Assembly (NCBI RefSeq): GCF_016765775.1
Contig: NZ_JAESVN010000015.1
Coordinates: 1-43,125 of the forward strand
Direction: 5' to 3'
Length of the DNA: 43,125 nucleotides
Source of the DNA: Szabonella alba
GTDB lineage: Bacteria; Pseudomonadota; Alphaproteobacteria; Rhodobacterales; Rhodobacteraceae
Of this stretch, positions 7,766 to 15,793 are shown piece after piece. The translations under genes were made by a program, and so were the position numbers. Numbering within the stretch: position 1 is the stretch's first letter; every line of letters begins with the position of its first letter. The notes beneath the pieces are model-generated. The model was not told the origin of the DNA. It did not search any database and saw nothing but the letters and a program-made list of their open reading frames with translations.

Positions 7766-8955
7766 AACAGGTGGTCATTGTCGGCGCCGGTCAGGCTGGG
7801 GCCACGGCTGCGGCCCGCTTGCGCGCCTTGGGTTTTGGCGGTGCGGTCACGCTGATCGGACAGGAAACGACGCTGCCCTATCAGCGTCCGCCCCTGTCGA
7901 AGAAATACCTGCTGGGAGAGATGGATCTGGAAAGGCTGCATCTGCGGCCTGGGAAATTCTATGCCGAGGCAGGCATCGACCTGCGTCGGGGTATCGCGGT
8001 GCAAGCCATTGACCGCGCACGGTGCCGGGTGGTGACGACCATGGGCGATCTGCCTTATGACGCGCTGATCCTGACGACCGGCGCGCGCGCCCGTCCCTTG
8101 CCCGAAACCCTTGGTGCGGATCCTGCGAGGGTGCATGTGGTCCGTACGCTTGCCGATGTTGACCGCATGGCGCCGGAATTCGGGGCGGGGCGTCGTGTGC
8201 TGATTGTCGGAGGCGGCTATATCGGGCTGGAGGCTGCGGCGGTGGCTGTCCGGCTGGGGCTGCAGGTCACGCTGGTCGAGATGTCGGCCCGCATCCTGCA
8301 ACGTGTGGCAGCCCCCGAAACCTCGGATTATTTCCGCGCGCTGCATCGCGATCGCGGGGTCGAGATCCTTGAGGCGACGGGCCTGCAATCGCTGGCCGGT
8401 GGCAAGGCGGTCCTGACGGACGGGCAGGTTCGGAGCTATGATTTCATCATCGCGGGCATCGGGATCCTTCCGAATGACGGGCTGGCGGCAGCGGCGGGGC
8501 TGGATTGCGATGGCGGGGTGCTTGTCAATGCGCGCGGCCAAAGCTCGGACCCGGCAATCTGGGCCGCGGGGGATTGCGCGCGATTTTCCTTCCGGGGCCA
8601 GATGCTGCGGCTTGAATCGGTGCAGAACGCCATAGATCAGGCTGAGGCGGTGGCGGCAAACCTGATGGGCGCGGCACAGGATTACCGGCCGAAACCGTGG
8701 TTCTGGTCGGATCAGTATGAAACCAAACTGCAGATTGCCGGGTTGAACACCGGGTATGACCGTGTCGTGGTCCGCCATGGCGCGCAACCCGGAACTTCGG
8801 CGCATTGGTATTATCGCGGCGAGGAACTGCTTGCGGTCGATGCCATCAATGAACCGCGCTGCTACATGGTTGCCAAGCGCCTGATCGACGCTGGACGGTC
8901 CCCTGCGCCTGAACGGGTGGCTGATCCGGGGGTCGAGTTGAAGGCGTTGCTTTAG
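7762..8955 (+). CDS. Ferredoxin--NAD(P) reductase (rubredoxin/putidaredoxin reductase family)
   Basis: A 397-residue FAD flavoprotein. The FAD-binding GAGQAGATAA lies at the N-terminus, LPYQRPPLSKKYL follows, the NAD(P)-binding VGGGYIGLEAAA starts near residue 149, and WAAGDCAR and the C-terminal PWFWSDQYETKLQIAG are typical of reductases for [2Fe-2S] ferredoxins in P450 and Rieske systems. The start overlaps the LeuD-like stop. Its likely partner is the adrenodoxin-type ferredoxin at 26168-26491, at the other end of the island. No P450 or Rieske oxygenase is encoded between them. The 3' end overlaps the convergent lysR gene by four bases. Confidence 0.88.
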   Translation: MKQVVIVGAGQAGATAAARLRALGFGGAVTLIGQETTLPYQRPPLSKKYLLGEMDLERLHLRPGKFYAEAGIDLRRGIAVQAIDRARCRVVTTMGDLPYDALILTTGARARPLPETLGADPARVHVVRTLADVDRMAPEFGAGRRVLIVGGGYIGLEAAAVAVRLGLQVTLVEMSARILQRVAAPETSDYFRALHRDRGVEILEATGLQSLAGGKAVLTDGQVRSYDFIIAGIGILPNDGLAAAAGLDCDGGVLVNARGQSSDPAIWAAGDCARFSFRGQMLRLESVQNAIDQAEAVAANLMGAAQDYRPKPWFWSDQYETKLQIAGLNTGYDRVVVRHGAQPGTSAHWYYRGEELLAVDAINEPRCYMVAKRLIDAGRSPAPERVADPGVELKALL

Positions 8956-9875
8956 CGCGGAAGTGCCGTCAGGCTGCTGCTGTCGCCGAACACTCGTCTT
9001 GCGCGTTGCGAAAGGATGCGCATGGCGGCGGCCGCTGCGGGTGAGGGCGGGCTGTCGGCACGCTGATAAAGCCCCACACGAAAGACGGGGAGCGCATCGC
9101 GCAGCCTCAGTTCGACGACATGGCCGCGCGCGATCTCATTTTCCACCAGCCGCCTTGAGACAAGACCGATCATGTCACTTGCGGCCAGCAGGGCCGCGAA
9201 GGACTGCACCGATTCACATTCCACCATCTGCCGCGCCATGCCCGCCCATGCCGCCGCAGGCTCAAGCACCGGCAATGCGGGCAGCGACAGCCATTCGGCG
9301 CCGCGCAATTCGGCAAGGCTTTTTACCCTGGCCATCGGATGCCCGCGCCGCACCACAACGCAGCGCTGGCTGTTGAACAGGGCCTGAAAGCGGATGGCGG
9401 GATCGGCGGTTTCGGCCATGCGCGCGCCCAGAAAGAAATCCAGCGAATGGTCACGCAGAAGCGGCAGCAAAGTGTGCGGCAGGCCTTCTCGGATGCGGAT
9501 GCGCAGTTCGGGATACTGGCAGCGCAATTGCGTCGTGACCGCAGGCACCAGCAGGATCGCCGAGGCCGTCCCGATGCCGAAGGCGACGCTGCCGGGCGGG
9601 CCGCCTGCAAGGGCCGCGATCTCATCCCCAGCCAGCCGCAATTCGTGACGCACCGCCCGCGCCCGCCGCGCCAGCGCCTGACCATAGGGCGTCGGCACGA
9701 CCCCGGTCGGCTTGCGGTCGAACAGGGGCACGCCCAGCTCGGCCTCAAGCCTGCGGAGGCTTTTGGTCAGCGCGGGCTGGCTGGTTCCGGACAGACGGGC
9801 GGCAGCACGGATGCTGCCCGCCTCAAGGATATCAAGAAAATCGCTCAGCCGTGCCGGATGGATAATCGCCCGCAT
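8952..9875 (-). CDS. LysR-family transcriptional regulator
   Basis: A 307-residue LysR regulator. The winged helix-turn-helix occupies residues 10-65 (SIRAAARLSGTSQPALTKSLRRLE, FDRKPTGVVPT), followed by the periplasmic-binding-like effector domain. The long ALTKSLRR recognition helix recalls the GbpR/aromatic-catabolism branch. It is divergent from the second CoA-transferase/lyase pair, the classical arrangement in which the LysR protein controls its neighbour and itself in response to a pathway metabolite. AAAGG lies eight bases before its ATG. Confidence 0.88.
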   Translation of the reverse strand: MRAIIHPARLSDFLDILEAGSIRAAARLSGTSQPALTKSLRRLEAELGVPLFDRKPTGVVPTPYGQALARRARAVRHELRLAGDEIAALAGGPPGSVAFGIGTASAILLVPAVTTQLRCQYPELRIRIREGLPHTLLPLLRDHSLDFFLGARMAETADPAIRFQALFNSQRCVVVRRGHPMARVKSLAELRGAEWLSLPALPVLEPAAAWAGMARQMVECESVQSFAALLAASDMIGLVSRRLVENEIARGHVVELRLRDALPVFRVGLYQRADSPPSPAAAAAMRILSQRARRVFGDSSSLTALPR

Positions 9876-9983
9876 AGTGATAGCCTTTAGTTATCGAAAC
9901 ACTGCTTTGCATATCTTATGCGATCACCCGCCAGATGCCAGCCTGTCCGCAGGACGAAGATGGAAAAGCGGAAGGAGGACCTG
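9876..9983. promoter_or_regulatory. Divergent lysR / CoA-transferase promoter region
   Basis: The 108-base divergent region contains the palindrome GCATATCTTATGC at 9909-9921 (GCATA-N3-TATGC) and, at 9877-9894, the partial dyad GATAGCCTTTAGTTATC. Both lie between the two starts, as expected for LysR recognition and activation sites. The TTC-N8-GAA dyad of the rest of the island is absent here. A strong ribosome-binding site, GGAGG at 9974-9978, serves the CoA-transferase. Confidence 0.4.
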
Positions 9984-11186
9984 ATGTCAGAGCAAAAGTC
10001 GGAGGGCGCATTGGGTGAATTGCGGGTGCTGGATCTGGGGAATTTCATGGCGGGACCGATGGCCGCCATGTGGCTTGGGGATTTCGGCGCGCAGGTCATC
10101 AAGGTCGAACATCCCCGGGGCGACGGGTTCCGCCACTGGGGTCGCACCAAGGACGGCCACCCGCTGCTGTGGAAGATGCTGTCGCGCAACAAGCGCTGCG
10201 TGACGCTGAACCTTGGCAACCCCGAAGGGCAGGCCATGCTGAAGGACCTCGTCGCCCAAAGCGATGTGCTGATCGAGAATTTCACACCCGGCACCATGGC
10301 GAAGTGGGGCCTTGGCTATGACGAACTTGCCAAGGTGAACCCGCGGCTGGTGATGCTGTCGATCTCGGCCTATGGGCAAAGCGGTCCCTATGCCGACCGC
10401 CCCGGTTTCGGGACATTGGCCGAGGCCCTGAGCGGCTATGCCCATATCACCGGTGAGGCCGATGGCCCGCCGACGCTGCCCTCATTCGGGCTGGCGGATT
10501 CACTGGCCGGTTTGACCGGGGCCTATGCGATCATGGTCGCGCTTGAGTCGCGGCGGCGGACGGGCAAAGGCCAGCATGTCGATGTCTCGCTGTGTGAGCC
10601 GCTGATAACCCTGCTGGGCTGGCAGGTGGTGGAATATGATCAGCTGGGCGTGATCCAGAACCGGTCAGGCAGCCGACTGCCCTTTTCGGCACCGCGCAAC
10701 ACCTATCCGACGGCCGATGGCAAATGGATTGCCATGTCCTCATCGGCGCAAAGCATTTTTGAACGGACGATGCAGGCGATCGGACGGCCCGATCTGATTG
10801 AAGATCCGCGCTTCATCGACAATCGAACGCGGGGACTGAATGTCGAATTTCTGGATGAGATCATCACCGAATGGACCCGCCGACACAATGCCGATGAGGC
10901 CGTGGCGATCTTTGTCGCGGCGCAGGCGGCGGCGGCGCCGATCTATGACGTGTCCGATGTGATGGCCGACCCGCATTTTCAGGCGCGCAAGGTGGTGGTG
11001 CCGGTGCCTGATCAGGATCTGGGCACGATCCGGATGCAGGCCCCCGCGCCGCGCCTGTCGGAAACGCCCGGGCGGATCAACTTTACCGGGCCGCATCTGG
11101 GTCAGCACAATGCCGAGGTTTTTGCCGAATTGCTTGGCCTCGATGCGGCAGCGGTGGATGCGCTGCGCGCGAAATCCGTGATCTGA
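9984..11186 (+). CDS. Type III (CaiB/BaiF-family) CoA-transferase, second copy
   Basis: A 400-residue family III CoA-transferase with LRVLDLGNFMAGPMAAMWLGD, QVIKVEHPRGD, NKRCVTLNLGN and SISAYGQSGPY. In GFGTLAEALSG the position where formyl-CoA transferase has its acylated Asp appears to be Gly, with Glu three residues on; this pattern recurs in a subgroup of the family, so it may not mean inactivity. The next gene, a CitE-like lyase, starts 12 bases later. The CoA-transferase plus C-C lyase pair resembles that of itaconate and mesaconate utilisation, where a diacid is activated to its CoA ester and its hydrated form is cleaved. It is distinct in sequence from the copy at 4520-5671. Confidence 0.88.
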   Translation: MSEQKSEGALGELRVLDLGNFMAGPMAAMWLGDFGAQVIKVEHPRGDGFRHWGRTKDGHPLLWKMLSRNKRCVTLNLGNPEGQAMLKDLVAQSDVLIENFTPGTMAKWGLGYDELAKVNPRLVMLSISAYGQSGPYADRPGFGTLAEALSGYAHITGEADGPPTLPSFGLADSLAGLTGAYAIMVALESRRRTGKGQHVDVSLCEPLITLLGWQVVEYDQLGVIQNRSGSRLPFSAPRNTYPTADGKWIAMSSSAQSIFERTMQAIGRPDLIEDPRFIDNRTRGLNVEFLDEIITEWTRRHNADEAVAIFVAAQAAAAPIYDVSDVMADPHFQARKVVVPVPDQDLGTIRMQAPAPRLSETPGRINFTGPHLGQHNAEVFAELLGLDAAAVDALRAKSVI

Positions 11187-11198
11187 AGGAGGCGAGAG

Positions 11199-12062
11199 AT
11201 GAAAAAATCCAAACCCGCGCGACGGTCCTGGCTGCTGGTGCTAACCGCCGATGACCGCAAGGTGCAAAAGGCGGCCGAATGCGATGCCGATGTGCTGATC
11301 CTTGATCTGTCGGACAGCGTGCCCCCAGACCGCAAGGAGACCGCCCGCGCCCGCATTGTCGACTGGTTCACGCATGGTCATCCTTTCGGCAACCGGCAAC
11401 TGGTCATCAAGCCCAACAACCTGCATTCCCCCTGGGGGCCGGCGGATCTTGCGGCGGTGGCGGGACTTGGGGCGGCGGGGATCTATTATCCCGAACCCGA
11501 CAGCGCCGAAGAACTGCAACTGGTCTGCAACGCGATGGAGGCTGCCGGATCCGAGGGAGAATTGATGGCGCTGCTGGAAACGCCACGCAGTTTCGTCAAT
11601 ATCAAGGATCTTTGCACGGTGCGGCGGGTCACGACGCTGTGCCATGCGCAGGGGGATCTGGCACTCAATCTCGGTGCCACACTGACCGACACGCGTGAGA
11701 CGCTGCTCTATACGGCCAGCCAGACGGTACTGTATGCGCGGGCCTATGGATTGCGGTCCATCGACACGATCCTGCCTTCGGATCTGAAGAACCCGGCGCT
11801 GGTCGCCGACTACATCCAGACTTCGAAACGGCTGGGATTCGACTCCTGTTCGACCTTCTACGCCCCGCATGTTCCGGCGATCAACGCGGCCTTCACGCCG
11901 GCCCCGGACAGGGTGGCCGATGCGCGTGAGATCGTTGCGGGCTATGAAGCGGCGCTGGCCGACAAACGCGCGGCCTTCGTGCGCGGCAATGGCCAATGGG
12001 TCACGCTGCACCAATACCGGCAGGCGCAGGCCGTTGTCGCTCTGGCCGATCAGTTGACATAG
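11199..12062 (+). CDS. HpcH/HpaI aldolase family lyase (CitE-like)
   Basis: A 287-residue TIM-barrel lyase of the citrate lyase beta-subunit/malyl-CoA lyase group, expected to split a 3-hydroxyacyl-CoA into an acyl-CoA and an oxo acid. LILDLSDSVPPDRKETAR is the family's N-terminal hallmark, ALLETPRSFVNIKDL supplies the metal-binding Glu, and AQGDLALNLGA the metal-binding Asp. AAGGAGG precedes ATG 11199. It is the second gene of the LysR-controlled pair. A citramalyl-CoA or malyl-CoA type substrate is plausible but unproven. Its end overlaps the convergent DMT gene by 13 bases. Confidence 0.85.
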   Translation: MKKSKPARRSWLLVLTADDRKVQKAAECDADVLILDLSDSVPPDRKETARARIVDWFTHGHPFGNRQLVIKPNNLHSPWGPADLAAVAGLGAAGIYYPEPDSAEELQLVCNAMEAAGSEGELMALLETPRSFVNIKDLCTVRRVTTLCHAQGDLALNLGATLTDTRETLLYTASQTVLYARAYGLRSIDTILPSDLKNPALVADYIQTSKRLGFDSCSTFYAPHVPAINAAFTPAPDRVADAREIVAGYEAALADKRAAFVRGNGQWVTLHQYRQAQAVVALADQLT

Positions 12063-12979
12063 ATCAGCGCCAGCGCGGCCCCGCCGATCAGGACCGATCC
12101 GGCCAGTTCGGCGCGGGTGATCCCTTCACGATACAGCCTGCGGGAGGCGAGATAGGAAAACAGCATCTCGGTCAGCCCAAGCGCGCGCACATCGGCAATC
12201 GTGTGCAGCGCCATGGCGGTGAACCAGCAGAGCGACGCAAGCCCGCCCATCGCTCCCGAGAAAAGGCAAAGCCGCACGCTGCTCCGGATGCCCGCAAAGG
12301 TCTGCGGCGCACGAACCACCAGATAAATCGTCAGGATCACCGACTGAATCAGCAGAACCGTGATCAGCGTATAGGCGGCGGCAATGAAGGGGGTCGCCTC
12401 GGAGGCCAGCGCCGCCGCACGATAAAGAGTCGCGCCATAGCCGAACAGCGCCCCGCACAGCAGGCCCCACAGGGCGCCCCGGGATTTCAGCGCCCCTGCA
12501 AGTCCCACCTCGCGCAGCGTCCCGCGCCCCAGTGTAATCATCATCACCCCCGCCGTGGCGATGATCAGCGCGACCCCGACGCCCATCCGGATTGCCTCTC
12601 CCAAAAGGACAATGGCCAGAAGCGCCGCCTGAATCGCCTCGGTCTTGGAATAGGCGACGGCCAGCATGAAACTGCGTTCGCGCATTGCCAGCAACAGGCA
12701 GCCATTGCCAAGGATCTGGACCACCCCGCCGATCAGGCACCACATCAGAAAGGCGCCCGGATTGGCCATATGCCAGCCGAAGACCGGAAACAGCAGGGCC
12801 AGCCAGAGGATCGCGACGGGCAGACCGAACAAAAACCGCACATAGGTCGCGCCAATGGCCGAGATCCGGTCGGACAATGTGCGTTGTGAGGTGTTGCGCG
12901 CCACTTGAAACAGCGCGGCGGCGATGGTGAACGCCTGCCATACCCAGTCGGCAGAACTGAGATATTCGATGCTGGGCAT
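12050..12979 (-). CDS. EamA/DMT-superfamily transporter
   Basis: A 309-residue integral membrane protein with about ten hydrophobic segments arranged as two EamA repeats (for example LFGLPVAILWLALLFPV and LIIATAGVMMITLG in the first half, GSVLIGGAALALIY at the end). GLTEMLFSYLASRRLYREGI near the C-terminus is a typical EamA feature. It probably moves a small metabolite across the inner membrane, possibly exporting an excess intermediate. Third gene of the minus-strand operon with the PrpD-like and enolase-like genes; GGAG precedes its start and only 48 bases separate it from the PrpD-like stop. Confidence 0.82.
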   Translation of the reverse strand: MPSIEYLSSADWVWQAFTIAAALFQVARNTSQRTLSDRISAIGATYVRFLFGLPVAILWLALLFPVFGWHMANPGAFLMWCLIGGVVQILGNGCLLLAMRERSFMLAVAYSKTEAIQAALLAIVLLGEAIRMGVGVALIIATAGVMMITLGRGTLREVGLAGALKSRGALWGLLCGALFGYGATLYRAAALASEATPFIAAAYTLITVLLIQSVILTIYLVVRAPQTFAGIRSSVRLCLFSGAMGGLASLCWFTAMALHTIADVRALGLTEMLFSYLASRRLYREGITRAELAGSVLIGGAALALIYVN

Positions 12980-13027
12980 GGGCGCTCCGGAGGCTGGAGA
13001 CAGGCCGGGATGGCCGATTGTGGACTG

Positions 13028-14413
13028 TCAGGCAGGAAGCGCTTCACGCTGCGCGGCAAGGGTGGCGATCAGCGGGCGCAGGGATGTGCCTCCGGCAAGG
13101 ATCTGGTCCGCCAGCGCCCCGGCATCGGCGGGATGGCCGCCATGGGCAAGATTCGCCGCGAATTTGGCGCGCAGAGCGGCCTCGCTCAGCGGGGCCAGTG
13201 GCGAGCCGGGAAGAACCTCATGGCGCATCCGCCGTTCCTGCCCATCGGCAAGGCGCAGGCGCACCTCGGCAACGGGCAGGGAATTTGCCGGAATGTCATC
13301 GGCGTCGATTGTGGCGAAGCGACCGGCGCGCGCGGCCTCTGGTGACAGGATCACCTCGGGGTGGAAACTCTCCAGACCGACCGATCCATGATCCAGCGCC
13401 CGGGCAAAGCAATAGGTGGCGTTGAACTGGGCATGTACCACCGGATCTGGCGCTGCCGCAGGGTCGAAAGGCGCGTTGACAATGCCCCAGTTGACCCGCC
13501 CCAGCCGCAATTCACCCCCGACAACATCGGCCATGCGCAGCCCGCTGCGATGCAGGTCGATGCCGATCTGGATCAGCGTATGGGTGCAGCGGCAGCAGGG
13601 AAACGGCTTGACCGAGACCCGTTCAAGCATCCAGTCGCGTCCCAGCCCGTCCAGCAGCATCGCCGGTTCGGCATCGTCACCGCCATAAAGCGCGAAGAAG
13701 CCCGCAGCACCGTCAAGAAACCGCCTCGGGCCGGTTAGACCGGCGCGCGCCATATAGGCGGCAGTCAGCCCGTTACGGGCGGCAAAGCCCGGGCCGATCC
13801 GCTTGGCCAGTGCATTGTCGGCGATTGGCTGGGTCGTGCCGCACAGTTGCGCATAGGCCAGCCCCATTGCCTGTAGCAGACCGTTTACATCCAGCCCCAG
13901 CAGCCTTGCCGCCGTGACCGCCCCCGCGATCGAGCCGATGCCCGTGGTCGGGTGCCAGCCGGTTGCCAGTAATCCGGGCGCCGCCAGACCCAGCCTGCAG
14001 AACACCTCAACCCCCAATGCCACAGCCTCGGTGAAGCGGCGCTCATCGATATCGGGTTCGGTCCCGGCCACGGCCAGCGCAGCCGGAAGCACGACGCAAT
14101 AAGCATGGATGCGCGCGATATCGTCGGTGTCGTCAAATTCCAACGCATGGGCCGCTGCCCCGTTCAGAAGGGCGGCCGTGGGGCCGCTGACCCGGCGTCC
14201 GGTCAGCAGTTCGGTTGCCGGCCCGGTGCTGGGGTCCAGCGCAGTCATCGCCGAAACAAGCCCGGGCATGCCGCGTGCTGCGCGGGCGGCCAGAATCACA
14301 CCCAGCGAATCAAGGATAAAGCCGCGCACCCGGTGCAGGACCGGGGCAGGGGGCTGCAGACCGACCAGCATCTTTGCCAGATGCGCGCCTGAAGAACCGA
14401 ATTTGTCCGTCAT
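13028..14413 (-). CDS. MmgE/PrpD-family protein
   Basis: A 461-residue member of the family that holds 2-methylcitrate dehydratase (PrpD) and cis-aconitate decarboxylase (CAD/IRG1). The active-site stretch H89-ALEFDDTDD, the KRIGPGFAARNGLTAAYMA segment and KPFPCCRCTHTLIQ are clear. The fold is full length. Family members act on tricarboxylates, so dehydration of a methylcitrate-like compound or decarboxylation of an aconitate-like one is possible; sequence alone does not decide. AGGAGGGG lies just before its ATG and 21 bases separate it from the enolase-superfamily gene upstream. Confidence 0.85.
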   Translation of the reverse strand: MTDKFGSSGAHLAKMLVGLQPPAPVLHRVRGFILDSLGVILAARAARGMPGLVSAMTALDPSTGPATELLTGRRVSGPTAALLNGAAAHALEFDDTDDIARIHAYCVVLPAALAVAGTEPDIDERRFTEAVALGVEVFCRLGLAAPGLLATGWHPTTGIGSIAGAVTAARLLGLDVNGLLQAMGLAYAQLCGTTQPIADNALAKRIGPGFAARNGLTAAYMARAGLTGPRRFLDGAAGFFALYGGDDAEPAMLLDGLGRDWMLERVSVKPFPCCRCTHTLIQIGIDLHRSGLRMADVVGGELRLGRVNWGIVNAPFDPAAAPDPVVHAQFNATYCFARALDHGSVGLESFHPEVILSPEAARAGRFATIDADDIPANSLPVAEVRLRLADGQERRMRHEVLPGSPLAPLSEAALRAKFAANLAHGGHPADAGALADQILAGGTSLRPLIATLAAQREALPA

Positions 14414-14434
14414 AGTCCCCTCCTGTCGCCGGAT

Positions 14435-15604
14435 TTACAGATCGACGCGCAGCGCCGCGATCCTGTCATCATCCAGCGTCACGCCAAGCCCCGGCCCCTT
14501 GGGCACCAGCACCCGGTTGCCCTGCATGGTCAGCGGCTGTTCGACCGGATCGGCGGCCAGCGCGCCGGTGATGCCCACGGCAAAGGGCCCGTGCAGCAGC
14601 GCGCCCGGCCATGCCGCCGCCAGTTGCACCACCGAGGCGGTGGCCACGCTGGTGGACGGGTGATTGCCCGGATAGATCCGCATCCCTGCCGTGTGGGCCA
14701 GCGCCCAGAGATGCCGGGACCGGTGGATGCCACCATTCTTGGCAACCTTGGTCTGAAGCACCCGCGCGGCGCGCAGCTGGATGATGCGCATCAGGTCATG
14801 ATCGCTGCCCAAACATTCATCCGCCATCAGCGGAATCGTCGTCCGTCGCGCCAGTTCGGCCATGCCTTCGACATCCCACAGGGCGATCAGCTGTTCGGCG
14901 GCGTCGATGCCATAGGGTGCGATGCGCTCCAGCAGCGTGGCGGCTGCATCGAAGCCCATGGCGGCATTGGCGTCGATGCGCAGGATGGCGTCTGGAAAAG
15001 CCTCGCGCAGTGTGCGGGTGTTGCGGATATCGGCATCGGTATCGAGGCCCACCTTGAAGGTGAAGCTGGTGAAACCCCGATCCCAGAAGGCCCTTGCTTG
15101 ATCCATCGTTTCGGCGAAATCGGGCTTGATCGATAGCACGGCGCAGGCTTCCAGCCAGTCACGACAGCGTCCGCCCAGCAGGACATGTACCGGCACGCCC
15201 AACAGCTTGCCCTGAAGATCCATCAGCGCATCGCCGATTGCGGCCTTGGCATAGAATGAGTTGTAAAGCGCCTCATCAAGATCGGCCATGATGGCATTCA
15301 TGGCGAAGGGAGACCGTCCCGTCAGATGCGGTGCCAGAATGGTTTCAATCGCCGCGATCAGGGAGGCCAGCGTTTCGACGCTGCCCTGCCGCCGCCATGC
15401 CTGCGTTTCGCCAAGCCCGGTGATCCCGGCATCGGTATGCAGCCGCACATAGAGCGTGTCATTGGTCAGCCGCGCCGCGCCCGAGGCGATCTTGAACGGT
15501 GCGCTGAACGGAATGCGGACGGGGATCACCTCAACCTGGGTGATTCGAACCCTGTCGATCCCGGTGGTGTTTGCGGGCACTGGCTGCAGGGTGGCTTCTG
15601 ACAT
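14435..15604 (-). CDS. Mandelate racemase/muconate lactonizing enzyme-family protein
   Basis: A 389-residue enolase-superfamily enzyme, MLE-like subgroup. After an N-terminal capping domain it shows FTFK184VG, metal ligands D211 (RIDANAAM), E237 (AAEQLIAL) and the acidic pair in MADECLG (D262-E263), and the opposite catalytic lysines in QTKVAKNGGI (K286, K289). The first Lys of the usual K-x-K on strand two is Phe here, leaving one Lys on that side. Such enzymes abstract a proton next to a carboxylate, giving racemisation, dehydration or cycloisomerisation. The start is the ATG at 15604; a TTG at 15616 is also in frame. First gene of its operon, with operator site B just upstream. Confidence 0.87.
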   Translation of the reverse strand: MSEATLQPVPANTTGIDRVRITQVEVIPVRIPFSAPFKIASGAARLTNDTLYVRLHTDAGITGLGETQAWRRQGSVETLASLIAAIETILAPHLTGRSPFAMNAIMADLDEALYNSFYAKAAIGDALMDLQGKLLGVPVHVLLGGRCRDWLEACAVLSIKPDFAETMDQARAFWDRGFTSFTFKVGLDTDADIRNTRTLREAFPDAILRIDANAAMGFDAAATLLERIAPYGIDAAEQLIALWDVEGMAELARRTTIPLMADECLGSDHDLMRIIQLRAARVLQTKVAKNGGIHRSRHLWALAHTAGMRIYPGNHPSTSVATASVVQLAAAWPGALLHGPFAVGITGALAADPVEQPLTMQGNRVLVPKGPGLGVTLDDDRIAALRVDL

Positions 15605-15629
15605 GGAGGGTTCCAATTTAGAGAAAATA

Positions 15630-15645
15630 TTTCATGTATAGGAAA
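15630..15645. promoter_or_regulatory. Operator site B (TTC-N8-GAA dyad)
   Basis: TTTCATGTATAGGAAA, a TTC-N8-GAA dyad 26 bases before the ATG of the enolase-superfamily gene. On the minus strand, TTGACG (complement of 15669-15674) could be the -35 element, with an AT-rich -10 region next to the dyad, so a bound repressor would block transcription. Confidence 0.5.
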
Positions 15646-15721
15646 ATACTGTCGGCTTTGACTTCATGCGTCAAGCCGCAATGCGGCGTCTTTACGGTAT
15701 CGATGAAGTAGATCTAGGGCG

Positions 15722-15781
15722 TTGACAGAGGGTGGCGCCATACCTAGTCTGTATTACTGAAATAAATTCATTATATGGAAA
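15722..15781 (+). promoter_or_regulatory. Promoter with operator site C (TTC-N8-GAA dyad)
   Basis: TTGACA at 15722-15727 and TAGTCT at 15745-15750 are separated by 17 bases and form a plausible sigma-70 promoter for the monooxygenase/CoA-ligase operon. The dyad ATTCATTATATGGAAA at 15766-15781 lies immediately downstream, three bases before the GGAGG ribosome-binding site, a position suited to repression. Confidence 0.5.
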
Positions 15782-15793
15782 TCGGAGGAACCG

